Source of the DNA: Schlegelella_A sp036263655
Lineage (GTDB): Bacteria > Pseudomonadota > Gammaproteobacteria > Burkholderiales > Burkholderiaceae_C
DNA: 64,000 bases
Assembly (NCBI GenBank): GCA_036263655.1
Contig: DATAGP010000038.1
Span: 73,756 to 137,755, forward strand
Direction of reading: 5' to 3'
Part shown: positions 45,803 through 54,640 of the stretch, one piece after another
How positions within the stretch are numbered: position 1 is the first letter of the stretch
Layout of the letters: each line of letters starts with the position of its first letter
The notes under the pieces: generated by a model
Database searches by the model: none
What the model saw: only the letters and a program-made list of their open reading frames with translations
Told to the model about the DNA's origin: nothing
Program-made: the position numbers and the translations under genes

Positions 45803-46462
45803 TCAGGACTGGATGTCGAGCTCGGCGCAGACACGGGCGACGAGCGCGGCGAGCCGGGCGACTTCGGCCTCGGTCGCTGTCAGGCGCGACTTCAGCGCAG
45901 CGAGCTCGGTGTCGGGGAGCAGGACATCGCTTTCGGCAGCGGCGGGCATGGAACTCGTGTCGATCGAGCCGCCGAGCAGATGCGCCCACCTCGCCTCGCG
46001 CGAGCCGGGCGCGCGCGGCAGCTTCACCACCAGCGGGCCGCCCTTCTCCTGCGGGCGCGCGGCGAGCTCGTCCAGGAAGCCCTCGACGGCCGAGAGGTCC
46101 GCGAAGCGATGCAGGCGTTCGCTGTTGCTGCGCAGTTCCGACACGGTCTGCGGACCGCGCAACACCAGCGTGGCGAGCAAGGCGACGGACTGCGACGGCA
46201 CCCCGAGCGCGCGGCCGACGTTGTGCTCGTAGCGGCTCACGCGCGAGCCGCTCGATTCGAAGGCCAGGCTGAGCGCACGCAGCGCGTCGACGGCGGCCTG
46301 CACGTCGGCGTCGCTCGCGTTCAGCACCGGATCGCGTGCCGTCTTCTGGTTGCAGCCGAGGGTCAGGGCATTCAGCGACAGCGGATAGCTGTCCGGCACG
46401 GTGTGCGCCTTCTCGACGAGCACGCCGAGCACCCTGGCCTCGAGCAGCGAGAGCGGTCTCAC
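45803..46462 (-). CDS. yceH: YceH-family protein (DUF480)
   Basis: A 219-residue protein with the two winged-helix DUF480 repeats: LSLLEARVLGVLVEKAHTVP, then DSYPLSLNALTLGCNQKTAR (residues 4-43), then VALLATLVLRGPQTVSELRS. The C-terminus is a coiled coil (ELAALKSRLTATEAEVARLA). GTG at 46462 is the start. YceH is conserved, with no defined biochemical role known to me. It sits between the SDR and the thioesterase in one leftward unit. Confidence 0.92.
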   Translation of the reverse strand: MRPLSLLEARVLGVLVEKAHTVPDSYPLSLNALTLGCNQKTARDPVLNASDADVQAAVDALRALSLAFESSGSRVSRYEHNVGRALGVPSQSVALLATLVLRGPQTVSELRSNSERLHRFADLSAVEGFLDELAARPQEKGGPLVVKLPRAPGSREARWAHLLGGSIDTSSMPAAAESDVLLPDTELAALKSRLTATEAEVARLAALVARVCAELDIQS

Positions 46463-46478
46463 CCGCGCGACTCCCTGC

Positions 46479-47261
46479 TCAGAGCGCGAAGCCGTCGTCG
46501 GCCTGGATGACAGCGCCGTTGATGAAGTGGCTCTCGTTGGCGCACAGCATCATCAGCACGGCATCGAGGTCCTCGGGACTGCCGAGCCGGCGCCGCGGCA
46601 GCATCGCGACGAGCTTCTTGCCCTGCTCGGTCTCCCACTGGTGGTGGTTCATGTCGGTGTCGATGTAGCCCGGGCAGATGGCGTTCACGTTGATGCCGTA
46701 GCGTCCCCACTCGAGCGCCATGGCACGGGTCATGTGCACCACGGCGGCCTTGCTCATGGCATAGACGCCGATCTGGCTCATGACCTTCAGGCCGGCCATC
46801 GACGAGATGTTGACGATGCGCCCCCCGGTGAACGTGCCCGGCGCGGCGCCCTTGGAGCGCGCGATCATCCGCTTGCCCACTTCCTGGGCGACGAAGAACG
46901 CACCGCGCGCGTTGACGTCGAAGACGTAGTCGAAGTCCTCGGGTGTCACCTCGATCAGCGGCTGCGTCGTCGCCACGCCGGAGTTGTTCACGAGGATGTC
47001 GATCGTTCCCACCTCGGTCTCGGCGTGGGCCACGGCCGACTTGATGCCGTCGTGATCGTTCACGTCGAGCGGAACGACATGGGCGTCGCCGCCCTCGGCC
47101 TCGATCTCGGCGCGCAAGGTCTTCAGGCGCTCGACGCGCCGACCGGCCAGCGCGACGCCGGCGCCGGCGCGCGCGAGCACGCGCGCGAACTGCGCGCCGA
47201 GGCCGCTCGAGGCGCCGGTGACGAGCGCGACGCGCCCGGACAGATCGATTTCGTAGCTCAT
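46479..47261 (-). CDS. Short-chain dehydrogenase/reductase (3-oxoacyl reductase-like)
   Basis: A classical SDR of 260 residues. The cofactor loop is TGASSGLGAQFARVLA (15-30), NNSGV lies near 92, and the active site has ISSMAG and YAMSKAA (Tyr-x-x-x-Lys). The C-terminus ADDGFAL is typical of FabG-like enzymes. It is divergent from the ETF-QO gene (52 bases between starts), a pairing that suggests fatty-acid oxidation, though the substrate cannot be read. Confidence 0.88.
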   Translation of the reverse strand: MSYEIDLSGRVALVTGASSGLGAQFARVLARAGAGVALAGRRVERLKTLRAEIEAEGGDAHVVPLDVNDHDGIKSAVAHAETEVGTIDILVNNSGVATTQPLIEVTPEDFDYVFDVNARGAFFVAQEVGKRMIARSKGAAPGTFTGGRIVNISSMAGLKVMSQIGVYAMSKAAVVHMTRAMALEWGRYGINVNAICPGYIDTDMNHHQWETEQGKKLVAMLPRRRLGSPEDLDAVLMMLCANESHFINGAVIQADDGFAL

Positions 47262-47313
47262 GGGGGTATGAAGGCGCTCCGTAGAATCGAACGAGTTTAG
47301 TCGCGAGAAAAAC

Positions 47314-48999
47314 ATGACACCCGACGAAATCCTGGCCGTGCACGGCCCGCGGGAAGCGATGGAGTACGACATCGCCATCGTGGGCGCCGGCCCGGCCGGC
47401 CTCGCCACCGCGATTCGCCTCAAGCAGCTGGCCGCCGAGCGCTCGCAGGAGATCTCGGTCGTCGTGCTCGAGAAGGGCTCGGAGCCCGGCGCGCACATCC
47501 TGTCCGGGGCGATCATGGATCCGCGCGCGCTCGGCGAGCTGATCCCGGACTGGAAGGACAAGGGCGCCCCGCTCAACCAGCCGGTCACGGCCGATCGCTT
47601 CCTCTTCCTCAAGGAAGGCGGCGGCGTGAGGGCGACGCCGCAGTTCCTGCTGCCCGACTGCTTCCGCAATCACGGCAACTACGTCATCAGCCTGGGCAAC
47701 GTCGTCCGCTGGCTGGCCCAGCAGGCCGAAGCGCTGGGCGTCGAGATCTTTCCCGGCTTCCCCGCCGCCGAGGTGCTGTACGCCGACGACGGCTCGGTGC
47801 GCGGCGTCGCGACCGGCAACCTCGGCGTCGGCAAGGACGGCGAGCCGGGTCCCGACTTCCAGCTCGGGATGGAGCTGCACGCGAAGTACACCGTCTTCGC
47901 CGAAGGCTCGCGCGGTCATCTCGGCCGGCAGCTGATCTCGCGCTTCAAGCTGGACGCCGGCCGCGATCCGCAGAGCTACGGCATCGGCCTGAAGGAGCTC
48001 TGGGAGGTGGAGCCGGCGAAGGCGCAGCCCGGCCTCGTCATCCACACCGCTGGCTGGCCGCTCGCCACGGACACCTACGGCGGCTCCTTCCTCTACCACC
48101 TCGACAACCACCAGGTCGAGCTGGGATTCGTCGTCGGGCTCGACTACGCGAATCCGTACCTGAGCCCCTTCGAGGAGTTCCAGCGCTGGAAGACGCACCC
48201 CGAGATCAGGAAGACGCTCGAAGGCGGCAAGCGCCTCGGCTACGGCGCGCGCTCGATCACGGCCGGCGGCATCCTGAGCTTGCCCAAGACGGTGTTCCCG
48301 GGCGGCGCCTTCGTCGGCTGCGAGGCGGGCTATCTGAACGCCAGCCGGATCAAGGGCAGCCATGCGGCCATCAAGACGGGGATGCTCTGCGCCGAAGCGG
48401 CCTTCGACGCCGTCGTCGGCGGGCGGCAGCACGACGAGCTGACCGCCTACCCGGCCGCCTTCGACCGGAGCTGGCTGCGCGCCGAGCTCGAGCAGTCGCG
48501 CAACTTCAAGCAGTGGTTCAAGAAGGGCTTCTACGTCGCCTCGCTGATGACCGGCGTCGAGCAGTGGCTGCTGCCTCGCCTCGGCGTCAAGGCACCGCCC
48601 TGGACGCTGCACCGGCCCCACGCCGATCACCTTTATCTCAAGCCGGCGGCCGAGTGCACCCAGATCGTCTACCCGAAGCCGGATGGCAAGATCACCTTCG
48701 ATCGCCTGTCGAGCGTCTTCGTCAGCAACACGAACCACGCCGAGCACCAGCCGCCGCACCTGACGCTGAAGGATCCGCGCGTGCCGGTGCAGGTCAACCT
48801 CGCCAAGTACGCCGGCCCGGAGAGCCGTTACTGCCCGGCGGCGGTGTACGAGTTCGTTCAGGACAACGGCACCGAGCGGCTGCAGATCAACGCCCAGAAC
48901 TGCGTCCACTGCAAGACCTGCGACATCAAGGATCCGACGCAGAACATCGTCTGGGTCACGCCCGAAGGCGGCGGCGGACCCAACTACGTCGGCATGTGA
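47314..48999 (+). CDS. Electron-transfer flavoprotein-ubiquinone oxidoreductase
   Basis: Passes electrons from ETF, loaded by acyl-CoA dehydrogenases, to ubiquinone. It has 561 residues. The FAD site IAIVGAGPAGLATAIRLKQL lies at 19-38; the C-terminal 4Fe-4S site uses CPAAVYEF and CVHCKTCDIKDP (last 50 residues). The membrane-surface loop and LQINAQNCVHCKTC are diagnostic. A -10-like TAGAAT sits at 47282-47287 but no good -35 is seen. The stop TGA overlaps the next ATG by one base. Confidence 0.96.
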   Translation: MTPDEILAVHGPREAMEYDIAIVGAGPAGLATAIRLKQLAAERSQEISVVVLEKGSEPGAHILSGAIMDPRALGELIPDWKDKGAPLNQPVTADRFLFLKEGGGVRATPQFLLPDCFRNHGNYVISLGNVVRWLAQQAEALGVEIFPGFPAAEVLYADDGSVRGVATGNLGVGKDGEPGPDFQLGMELHAKYTVFAEGSRGHLGRQLISRFKLDAGRDPQSYGIGLKELWEVEPAKAQPGLVIHTAGWPLATDTYGGSFLYHLDNHQVELGFVVGLDYANPYLSPFEEFQRWKTHPEIRKTLEGGKRLGYGARSITAGGILSLPKTVFPGGAFVGCEAGYLNASRIKGSHAAIKTGMLCAEAAFDAVVGGRQHDELTAYPAAFDRSWLRAELEQSRNFKQWFKKGFYVASLMTGVEQWLLPRLGVKAPPWTLHRPHADHLYLKPAAECTQIVYPKPDGKITFDRLSSVFVSNTNHAEHQPPHLTLKDPRVPVQVNLAKYAGPESRYCPAAVYEFVQDNGTERLQINAQNCVHCKTCDIKDPTQNIVWVTPEGGGGPNYVGM

Positions 49000-49715
49000 T
49001 GGCCCAGCCCGCGGCGACGCTGCTGCCGAGCCTGCTCGATCGGTCGCTCGTCGCCCGCTGGACCGAGGCGGTCGAGCGGCACTACGCGGCGCCCGGCCTG
49101 CGCGGCAGCGCGGACTTCAACGTGCAGAGCTCGTCCATCCGCGTGTCGGCCGTCGAGAGCGTCGACGTCCCCGGCCTCCTCTCGACCTTGTTCATCGGGA
49201 CGCTCGCGTCGCTCTGCAAGGCCGAACTGGGCGAGAGCGTCGCCTGTGCCGTCGATGCCTCGTGGGTGCGGCGGCAGTATCCGATCGCCAGCTATCCCCC
49301 CGGTCATGCGGCGCACTGTTGGCACCAGGACGGCGCCCTCGGCTTCGATTTCCTCGCCCACGCCGGGGATCCCTTCCCGGACGATGCGCTGCTACCGATG
49401 GTGACCTGCTGGATCGCGCTCAGCCCCTGCGGCGACGTGGCGCCCGGCCTCGAGCTCGCGGGCCCGCCGCGCCGAGCCCTTCTCGCCGTCGCCGATCTGT
49501 CCGAAGACCGCATCGCCGCGATGCACTCGAGTGCCGAGTTTCATCGTCCCGTCCTCGCGCCGGGCGATGCGCTCGTCTTTCCCGGCGGCCTGCTGCACCG
49601 GACGCACGTGACGCCGGCCATGCGGCGCGAGCGGACGAGCATCGATCTGCGCTTCGTCGCTCCGGCGCGCGCCCGACGACGACTGCCCGGCCAGCGCCTG
49701 CTCGCCCTGCACTGA
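48999..49715 (+). CDS. PhyH-like Fe(II)/2-oxoglutarate dioxygenase candidate
   Basis: A 238-residue protein with an HxD pair in AHCWHQDGALGFDF (about 105-118) and a later His-Arg pattern (FPGGLLHRTHVTPAMRRERT, about 186-205). This fits the facial triad and 2-oxoglutarate-binding Arg of phytanoyl-CoA dioxygenase-like enzymes. Start ATG shares one base with the ETF-QO stop (TGATG), so translation is coupled. Substrate unknown; association with ETF-QO hints at lipid or acyl metabolism. Confidence 0.65.
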   Translation: MAQPAATLLPSLLDRSLVARWTEAVERHYAAPGLRGSADFNVQSSSIRVSAVESVDVPGLLSTLFIGTLASLCKAELGESVACAVDASWVRRQYPIASYPPGHAAHCWHQDGALGFDFLAHAGDPFPDDALLPMVTCWIALSPCGDVAPGLELAGPPRRALLAVADLSEDRIAAMHSSAEFHRPVLAPGDALVFPGGLLHRTHVTPAMRRERTSIDLRFVAPARARRRLPGQRLLALH

Positions 49716-49738
49716 ACCACCCTCACGCAAGGACCACG

Positions 49739-50740
49739 ATGGCCGCCAACCAACCGAACCCGCCGATGCCCGATGCCCAGGGCGCGCGCCCCGAGGTGCT
49801 CACCGCCGCCAAGCTGTGGCCGCCGATGATGGAGGCGCTGCACGGTGCCTTCATGGTGCACGACCGCGTGCACCAGAGCGACCCGGCGGCCTTCGCTGCC
49901 GTGGCGCCCCGGATCCGTGCCATCGCCGCGAGCGGCGAGTCGAAGGTTCCTCGCGAGCTGATCGCGCAGATGCCGGCGCTCGAGATCATCTCGGTGTTCG
50001 GCGTCGGCTACGACGGTGTCGACGTGGCGGCAGCGCTCGAGCGCGGCATCGCCGTCACGCACACGCCGAACGTGCTCAACGACGAGGTGGCGGATCTGGC
50101 GATGGCCTTGGCGCTCGCCGTCTCGCGCCGGATCGTCGAGGCCGATCGCTACGTGCGAGCCGGCCGCTGGGCCAGCGGGCCGATGCCGCTCGCCCGCAAG
50201 GTGAGCGGCGCCCGCATGGGCATCGTCGGCCTGGGCCGGATCGGCCTGGCGATCGCGCGGCGCGCCGAGGCCTTCGGCATGAGCATCGCCTACACCGCAC
50301 GCAGCGAGAAGCCCGGCTCCGGCTACCGGTTCCTGCCGAGCGCCGAGCGACTCGCGGCCGAGGTCGACTTCCTCGTCGTCATCACGCCCGGCGGTGCCGG
50401 CACGCGCAAGCTCATCGATGCCAAGGTGCTCGCGGCGCTCGGCCGGGAGGGCTACCTGATCAACGTCGCCCGCGGCTCCGTGGTCGACGAGCAGGCGCTC
50501 GTCGAGGCATTGAAAAACGGCGCCATCGCGGGCGCCGGGCTGGATGTGTTCGAGGACGAGCCGAACGTCCCCGCGGAGCTGTTCGCGCTCGACAACGTCG
50601 TCCTGACGCCGCACGTGGGCAGCGCCACCTGGCAGACGCGCCATGCGATGGGCGACCTGGCCTTCGCCAACCTCGCGGCCCATTTCGCCGGCAAGCCCTT
50701 GCTGTCGCCGGTGCCCGAGATGGGTCGGAAGGCCGCATGA
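49739..50740 (+). CDS. D-isomer 2-hydroxyacid dehydrogenase (glyoxylate/2-ketogluconate reductase-like)
   Basis: A 333-residue NAD(P)-dependent enzyme. The Rossmann loop is GIVGLGRIGLAIARR, with catalytic Arg in NVARGSVVDE, Glu in DVFEDEP and His in LTPHVGSAT. The segment VFGVGYDGVD is typical of the GhrB/2-ketogluconate reductase branch. The stop overlaps the ATG of the SDR gene (ATGA); such pairs act on ketogluconates in other bacteria, which is a suggestion only. Confidence 0.9.
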   Translation: MAANQPNPPMPDAQGARPEVLTAAKLWPPMMEALHGAFMVHDRVHQSDPAAFAAVAPRIRAIAASGESKVPRELIAQMPALEIISVFGVGYDGVDVAAALERGIAVTHTPNVLNDEVADLAMALALAVSRRIVEADRYVRAGRWASGPMPLARKVSGARMGIVGLGRIGLAIARRAEAFGMSIAYTARSEKPGSGYRFLPSAERLAAEVDFLVVITPGGAGTRKLIDAKVLAALGREGYLINVARGSVVDEQALVEALKNGAIAGAGLDVFEDEPNVPAELFALDNVVLTPHVGSATWQTRHAMGDLAFANLAAHFAGKPLLSPVPEMGRKAA

Positions 50741-51510
50741 GCACGGCGGCCGCTTCGTTCGATCTGTCGGGTCGGCTGGCCCTCGTCACCGGCGCCGGCT
50801 CGGGGCTCGGGTTTGCGGTCGCCCGCGGCCTTGCCGAGGCCGGAGCACGAGTGGTGATCAATGGCCGCACGCCGTCGAAGCTGGCGGCGGCGGTCGAGCG
50901 ACTGCGTACCGACGGCCTCAGCGCCGAGGCGGCCGACTTCGACGTCGCCGACCCGGCGGCGGTGCGCGCGGGCGTCGCGTACATCGAGGCGCGCCTCGGC
51001 GGCGTCGACATCCTCGTCAACAACGCCGGCATCCAGCATCGAGCGCCGATCGACGAGTTCTCCGATGCCGACTGGCGGCGCGTCATGGGCACCAACCTCG
51101 ACGCGCCCTTCTACCTCGCGCGCGCGGTCGTCCCGGGCATGAAGGCGCGGCGCGGCGGCAAGATCATCAACATCGCGTCGATCATGTCGCGCCTGTCCCG
51201 GCCGACGACGGTGCCGTACCAGGTGAGCAAGGGCGGCATCGCGATGCTGACGCGCGGCCTGGCCGTCGAGCTCGCGCCGCATGGCATCCAGGTCAACGCC
51301 ATCGCGCCCGGCTTCTTCCGCACCGAGATGAACGAGGCGCTCACCACCAACCCCGAGTTCGACGCCTGGGTGAAGAAGCGCACGCCCGCAGGGCGCTGGG
51401 CCGATCCGTGCGAGCTGGCCGGCGCCGCCGTCTATCTGGCGTCAGCGGCGGCGGCCTTCGTGACCGGGCAGATCCTCTACGTGGACGGCGGCTTCACGGC
51501 CGCGATGTAG
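50737..51510 (+). CDS. Short-chain dehydrogenase (gluconate 5-dehydrogenase-like)
   Basis: A 257-residue SDR. The glycine loop TGAGSGLGFAVARGLAEAG (about 19-37), NNAGI, the active-site Ser in NIASIMS, and the Tyr/Lys pair in PYQVSKGG are complete. The sequence QHRAPIDEFSDADWRRV resembles gluconate 5-dehydrogenases. It is coupled by ATGA to the hydroxyacid dehydrogenase upstream; together they could interconvert keto sugar acids. Confidence 0.88.
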   Translation: MSTAAASFDLSGRLALVTGAGSGLGFAVARGLAEAGARVVINGRTPSKLAAAVERLRTDGLSAEAADFDVADPAAVRAGVAYIEARLGGVDILVNNAGIQHRAPIDEFSDADWRRVMGTNLDAPFYLARAVVPGMKARRGGKIINIASIMSRLSRPTTVPYQVSKGGIAMLTRGLAVELAPHGIQVNAIAPGFFRTEMNEALTTNPEFDAWVKKRTPAGRWADPCELAGAAVYLASAAAAFVTGQILYVDGGFTAAM

Positions 51511-51528
51511 CGAAGGCTTGGAGCGACC

Positions 51529-51984
51529 TCAGTCCTGGCCCTCCGTCAGGGCATCGAGCTGGAACTTGCCGTTCTTGTGCACGAGCCAGATCTCGATGAA
51601 GCGGGTGCCGCCGGTCATGCGCGAGGGCACGGGGAGCGGGCTGGCACGCCGGATCATCTCCACGACGGCGGCGCTCACGTCGGGCGCGTGCTTCGGGCCG
51701 CGGATCAGGGTCACGTCGCGCGTGCGTCCGCTGCCGTCGACGGCGGTCTCGACGACCACCACGCCGTGGATCAGGGGCGGCAGCCGGCCCTTGTAGATGC
51801 GCGGCGCGTAGGCGGCGTAGACGTGCTTGGCCGCGTCCATCCGGTATTCCTTGGCGCTCGCGGCCGCAGAGACCTTCTGCATGCCGCTGCGGATCGGCTC
51901 GCTGACATAGCTGATTTCCGTCGCCATGGCCGGTCCGTGCATTGAGGCGAGGAAACAGGCTCCGAGGAGAAACCAGGTACGCAT
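51529..51984 (-). CDS. Exported TonB C-terminal-like small protein
   Basis: A 151-residue protein with signal peptide MRTWFLLGACFLASMHGPAM and a likely cut after AMA. The mature part has a TonB_C-like fold: LIHGVVVVETAVDGSGRTRD, then VTLIRGPKHAPDVSAAVVEM and FIEIWLVHKNGKFQLDAL. It resembles the C-terminal half of the lipoprotein at 25471-26022. No TonB N-terminal anchor is present, so it is unlikely to energise receptors. Function unknown. Confidence 0.72.
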   Translation of the reverse strand: MRTWFLLGACFLASMHGPAMATEISYVSEPIRSGMQKVSAAASAKEYRMDAAKHVYAAYAPRIYKGRLPPLIHGVVVVETAVDGSGRTRDVTLIRGPKHAPDVSAAVVEMIRRASPLPVPSRMTGGTRFIEIWLVHKNGKFQLDALTEGQD

Positions 51985-52179
51985 CGAGACCCTCCGGGCG
52001 GCGTCGTGGCCGCATTCGTGACCGGTCTCAGCGTAGGAGGACGGTGCGGCGGCCGCTGACCGCCCGGAGCGGGCCGTTGGCCGCCCGTGGCAACGTTCAC
52101 GCTGTCAGCGGTAACGAATCCTGTCCGTGCAGGCGCGTCGCACCGCTCGTCGGGTGGAAGACGAGCCCGGCGCCCTCGC

Positions 52180-52983
52180 CTAGCGGGCCCAGCCGGGTTT
52201 GCGCTTGTCGATGAAGGCCTGCACGCCTTCGAGCGCGGCGTCGTCCATCATGTTGCACGCCATGGTCGACCCCGCCTCGCGGTACGCCTGCTCGATGCCG
52301 AGCTCGAGCTGCCGGTAGAACAGCTCCTTGCCCATTGCGACGGCGACCCGCGGCTTGCCGACGATGGAGGCGACGAGCGCCTCGACCTCGACATCGAGCG
52401 CCTCCGCCGTCACGACTCGGTTCACCAGGCCCTTCGCCTTCGCCTCGTCGGCGGAGATGAAGTCGCCGGTGACGAGCATCTCGAACGCCGCCTTGCGCCC
52501 GAGATTGCGCGACAGCGCGACGCTGGGCGTGGAACAGAAGAGACCGAGATTGACGCCGCTGACCGCGAAGCGAGCCGTGCTCGCGGCGACGGCCAGGTCG
52601 CAGCTCGCCACGAGCTGGCAACCGGCGGCAGTGGCGATGCCCTGGACGCGGGCGATGACCGGCACGGGCAGGCGCTGGATCGTGAGCATCATCCGCGCGC
52701 AGCGCGCGAAGAGCTCCTCGTAGTACGGCTGCGACGGCGCGGCGCGCATCTCCTTCAGGTCGTGACCGGCGGAGAACGCCTTCCCGGTGGCGGCCAGCAC
52801 GATCACTCGCACCGACTCGTCGGACGCGATCGCGTCGAGCTCGCCTTGCAGCGCATCCAGCATGTCGCTGCCGAGGGAGTTGAAGGCGCTCGGCCGATTG
52901 AGGGTCAGCGTCACGACGCCACGCTGGTCGCGGGCATGCAGCACGGGCGGTTCGCCCGCCGCGGCGGAGCTTGCGGCGTTCAT
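52180..52983 (-). CDS. Enoyl-CoA hydratase/isomerase family protein
   Basis: A 267-residue crotonase. The oxyanion-hole segments are FSAGHDLKEM and IATAAGCQLVASCDLAVAA. The catalytic-Glu positions of classical hydratases are not both obvious, so a hydratase is likely but not certain. It starts one base after the acyl-CoA synthetase stop (TGACATG) and belongs to that leftward unit. The gap 51985-52179 upstream of the exported gene holds no recognised feature. Confidence 0.88.
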   Translation of the reverse strand: MNAASSAAAGEPPVLHARDQRGVVTLTLNRPSAFNSLGSDMLDALQGELDAIASDESVRVIVLAATGKAFSAGHDLKEMRAAPSQPYYEELFARCARMMLTIQRLPVPVIARVQGIATAAGCQLVASCDLAVAASTARFAVSGVNLGLFCSTPSVALSRNLGRKAAFEMLVTGDFISADEAKAKGLVNRVVTAEALDVEVEALVASIVGKPRVAVAMGKELFYRQLELGIEQAYREAGSTMACNMMDDAALEGVQAFIDKRKPGWAR

Positions 52984-52984
52984 G

Positions 52985-54640
52985 TCAGGTTCCTTCCCCG
53001 TCCGGCTGCGCCGAGCGCACGCGCTCGCGAAGCTGGAACTTCTGGATCTTGCCCGTCGAGGTCTTGGGGATGGCCTCGAAGCGGATCTCGCGCGGGACCT
53101 TGTAGCCGGCGAGCAGGCCGCGGCAATGGGCGATGAGGTCGCCGGCTTCGAGCCTGGCGCCGGCGCGCAGTTCGACGAAGGCGACCGGCGTCTCGCCCCA
53201 CTTCGCATCCGGTCGGGCGACGACGGCGCAGGCAGCGACGTCGGCATGTCGATACAGCGCGTCCTCGACTTCCAGCGAGCTGATGTTCTCGCCGCCCGAG
53301 ATGATCACGTCCTTGCTGCGGTCCCTGATCTTGACGTAGCGGTCGGGCTCCAGCACGGCGAGGTCGCCGGTGTGGAACCAGCCGCCGGCGAAGGCCTCGC
53401 GCGTCGCCTTCGGGTTCTTCAGGTAGCCGCTCATGACGATGTTGCCGCGGATCATGATCTCGCCCATCGTCTGGCCGTCGGCCGGCACCTCGCGCATGGT
53501 CGCCGGGTCCATCACGGTCATGCCCTCCTCCAGCGGATAGCGGACACCCTGCCTCCCGTTGAGCCGCGTCTGTTCCGACAACGACTCCTGGCCCCACGCC
53601 GGCCGCTTCACGGTCACCGCGGCCGGGCCGTACACCTCGGTCAGCCCGTACACGTGCGTAATGTCGAAGCCTATCCGCGCCATGCCCTCGATCATCGACG
53701 CGGGCGGGGCGGCGCCGGCGACCATCGCCCTCACCTTCTGCGTGATGCCGGCGCGCTGCTCGGCGGGCGCGTTGATGAGCAGGTTGTGGACGATGGGCGC
53801 GCCGCAGTAGTGGTCGACCCGCTCGCGCCGCATCGCCTCGAAGATCGCGCCCGGCTCCACCTTGCGCAGGCAGACGTGGGTGCCGCCGAGCATGGCGACC
53901 GTCCACGGGAAGCACCAGCCGTTGCAGTGGAACATCGGCAGGGTCCAGAGGTAGCGCGGGAAGTTCGGCATGTTCCACGTCGCCGCGTTGCAGACGGCAT
54001 TGAGGTACGCGCCGCGGTGATGCGTGACGACGCCCTTCGGGTCGCCGGTCGTGCCCGAGGTGTAGGAGACGGCGATCGCGTCCCACTCGTCGCGCGGGCC
54101 GTCGAGGCGGGGCAGCGGCTCGTGCGCGGCGAGAAGCGCCTCGTACTCGTGCGCGCCGATGCGCTCGCCCGGCCCGCCGTACTCGCTGTCGCACACGTCG
54201 ATCACCACCGGGGTGCGGCCGTGCTCGTCGCGAAGGATGCGCAGAGCCTGGGCCATGGTCGGCGCGAGCTCGCGATCGGTGACGAGCACCGTGCACTCGC
54301 AATGGTTCATCTGCCAGGCGAGAAGCGCCGGGTCGAGCCGCGTGTTCAGCGTGTTGAGCACGGCATTCAGGGCCGGGACGGCGTAGTGCACCTCGACCAT
54401 CTCGGGGGTGTTGTGCAGCATCACGCTCACCGTGCTGCCCAGGCCGACGCCGAACGAGCGCAGCGCTGCCGCCAGACGCGCCGCGCGGTCGCGGGTCTGG
54501 CGCCACGACTGCCGGCGGGCGCCGTGCACCACGGCTTCGAGGTCGCCGAACACCTCGCCGCTGCGCTCGACGAAGCTCACCGGCGAGAGCGCCACGAAGT
54601 TCGCCTCGTTGCGGCCGAGATCCTGCTCGTAGATGTTCAT
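52985..54640 (-). CDS. Acyl-CoA synthetase (AMP-forming, medium/long-chain type)
   Basis: Activates carboxylic acids to CoA thioesters through acyl-AMP, 551 residues. The AMP motif YTSGTTGDPKG lies at 193-203, then YGLTEVYGPA, GWFHTGDLA, the hinge DRSKDVIISGGENISSLEVE and the catalytic Lys in KTSTGKIQK. It resembles FadD-like synthetases (FHCNGWCFPWTV) found in short/medium-chain acid users. ATGA coupling links it to the TM2 protein gene upstream, and the enoyl-CoA hydratase follows. Confidence 0.92.
   Translation of the reverse strand: MNIYEQDLGRNEANFVALSPVSFVERSGEVFGDLEAVVHGARRQSWRQTRDRAARLAAALRSFGVGLGSTVSVMLHNTPEMVEVHYAVPALNAVLNTLNTRLDPALLAWQMNHCECTVLVTDRELAPTMAQALRILRDEHGRTPVVIDVCDSEYGGPGERIGAHEYEALLAAHEPLPRLDGPRDEWDAIAVSYTSGTTGDPKGVVTHHRGAYLNAVCNAATWNMPNFPRYLWTLPMFHCNGWCFPWTVAMLGGTHVCLRKVEPGAIFEAMRRERVDHYCGAPIVHNLLINAPAEQRAGITQKVRAMVAGAAPPASMIEGMARIGFDITHVYGLTEVYGPAAVTVKRPAWGQESLSEQTRLNGRQGVRYPLEEGMTVMDPATMREVPADGQTMGEIMIRGNIVMSGYLKNPKATREAFAGGWFHTGDLAVLEPDRYVKIRDRSKDVIISGGENISSLEVEDALYRHADVAACAVVARPDAKWGETPVAFVELRAGARLEAGDLIAHCRGLLAGYKVPREIRFEAIPKTSTGKIQKFQLRERVRSAQPDGEGT

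Noticed and set aside
47282..47287. TAGAAT boxes before ETF-QO, PaaI thioesterase (near 40051) and efp (near 29180).
   Set aside because: They resemble -10 elements but none has a recognisable -35 at 16-18 bases, so they were not listed as promoters.
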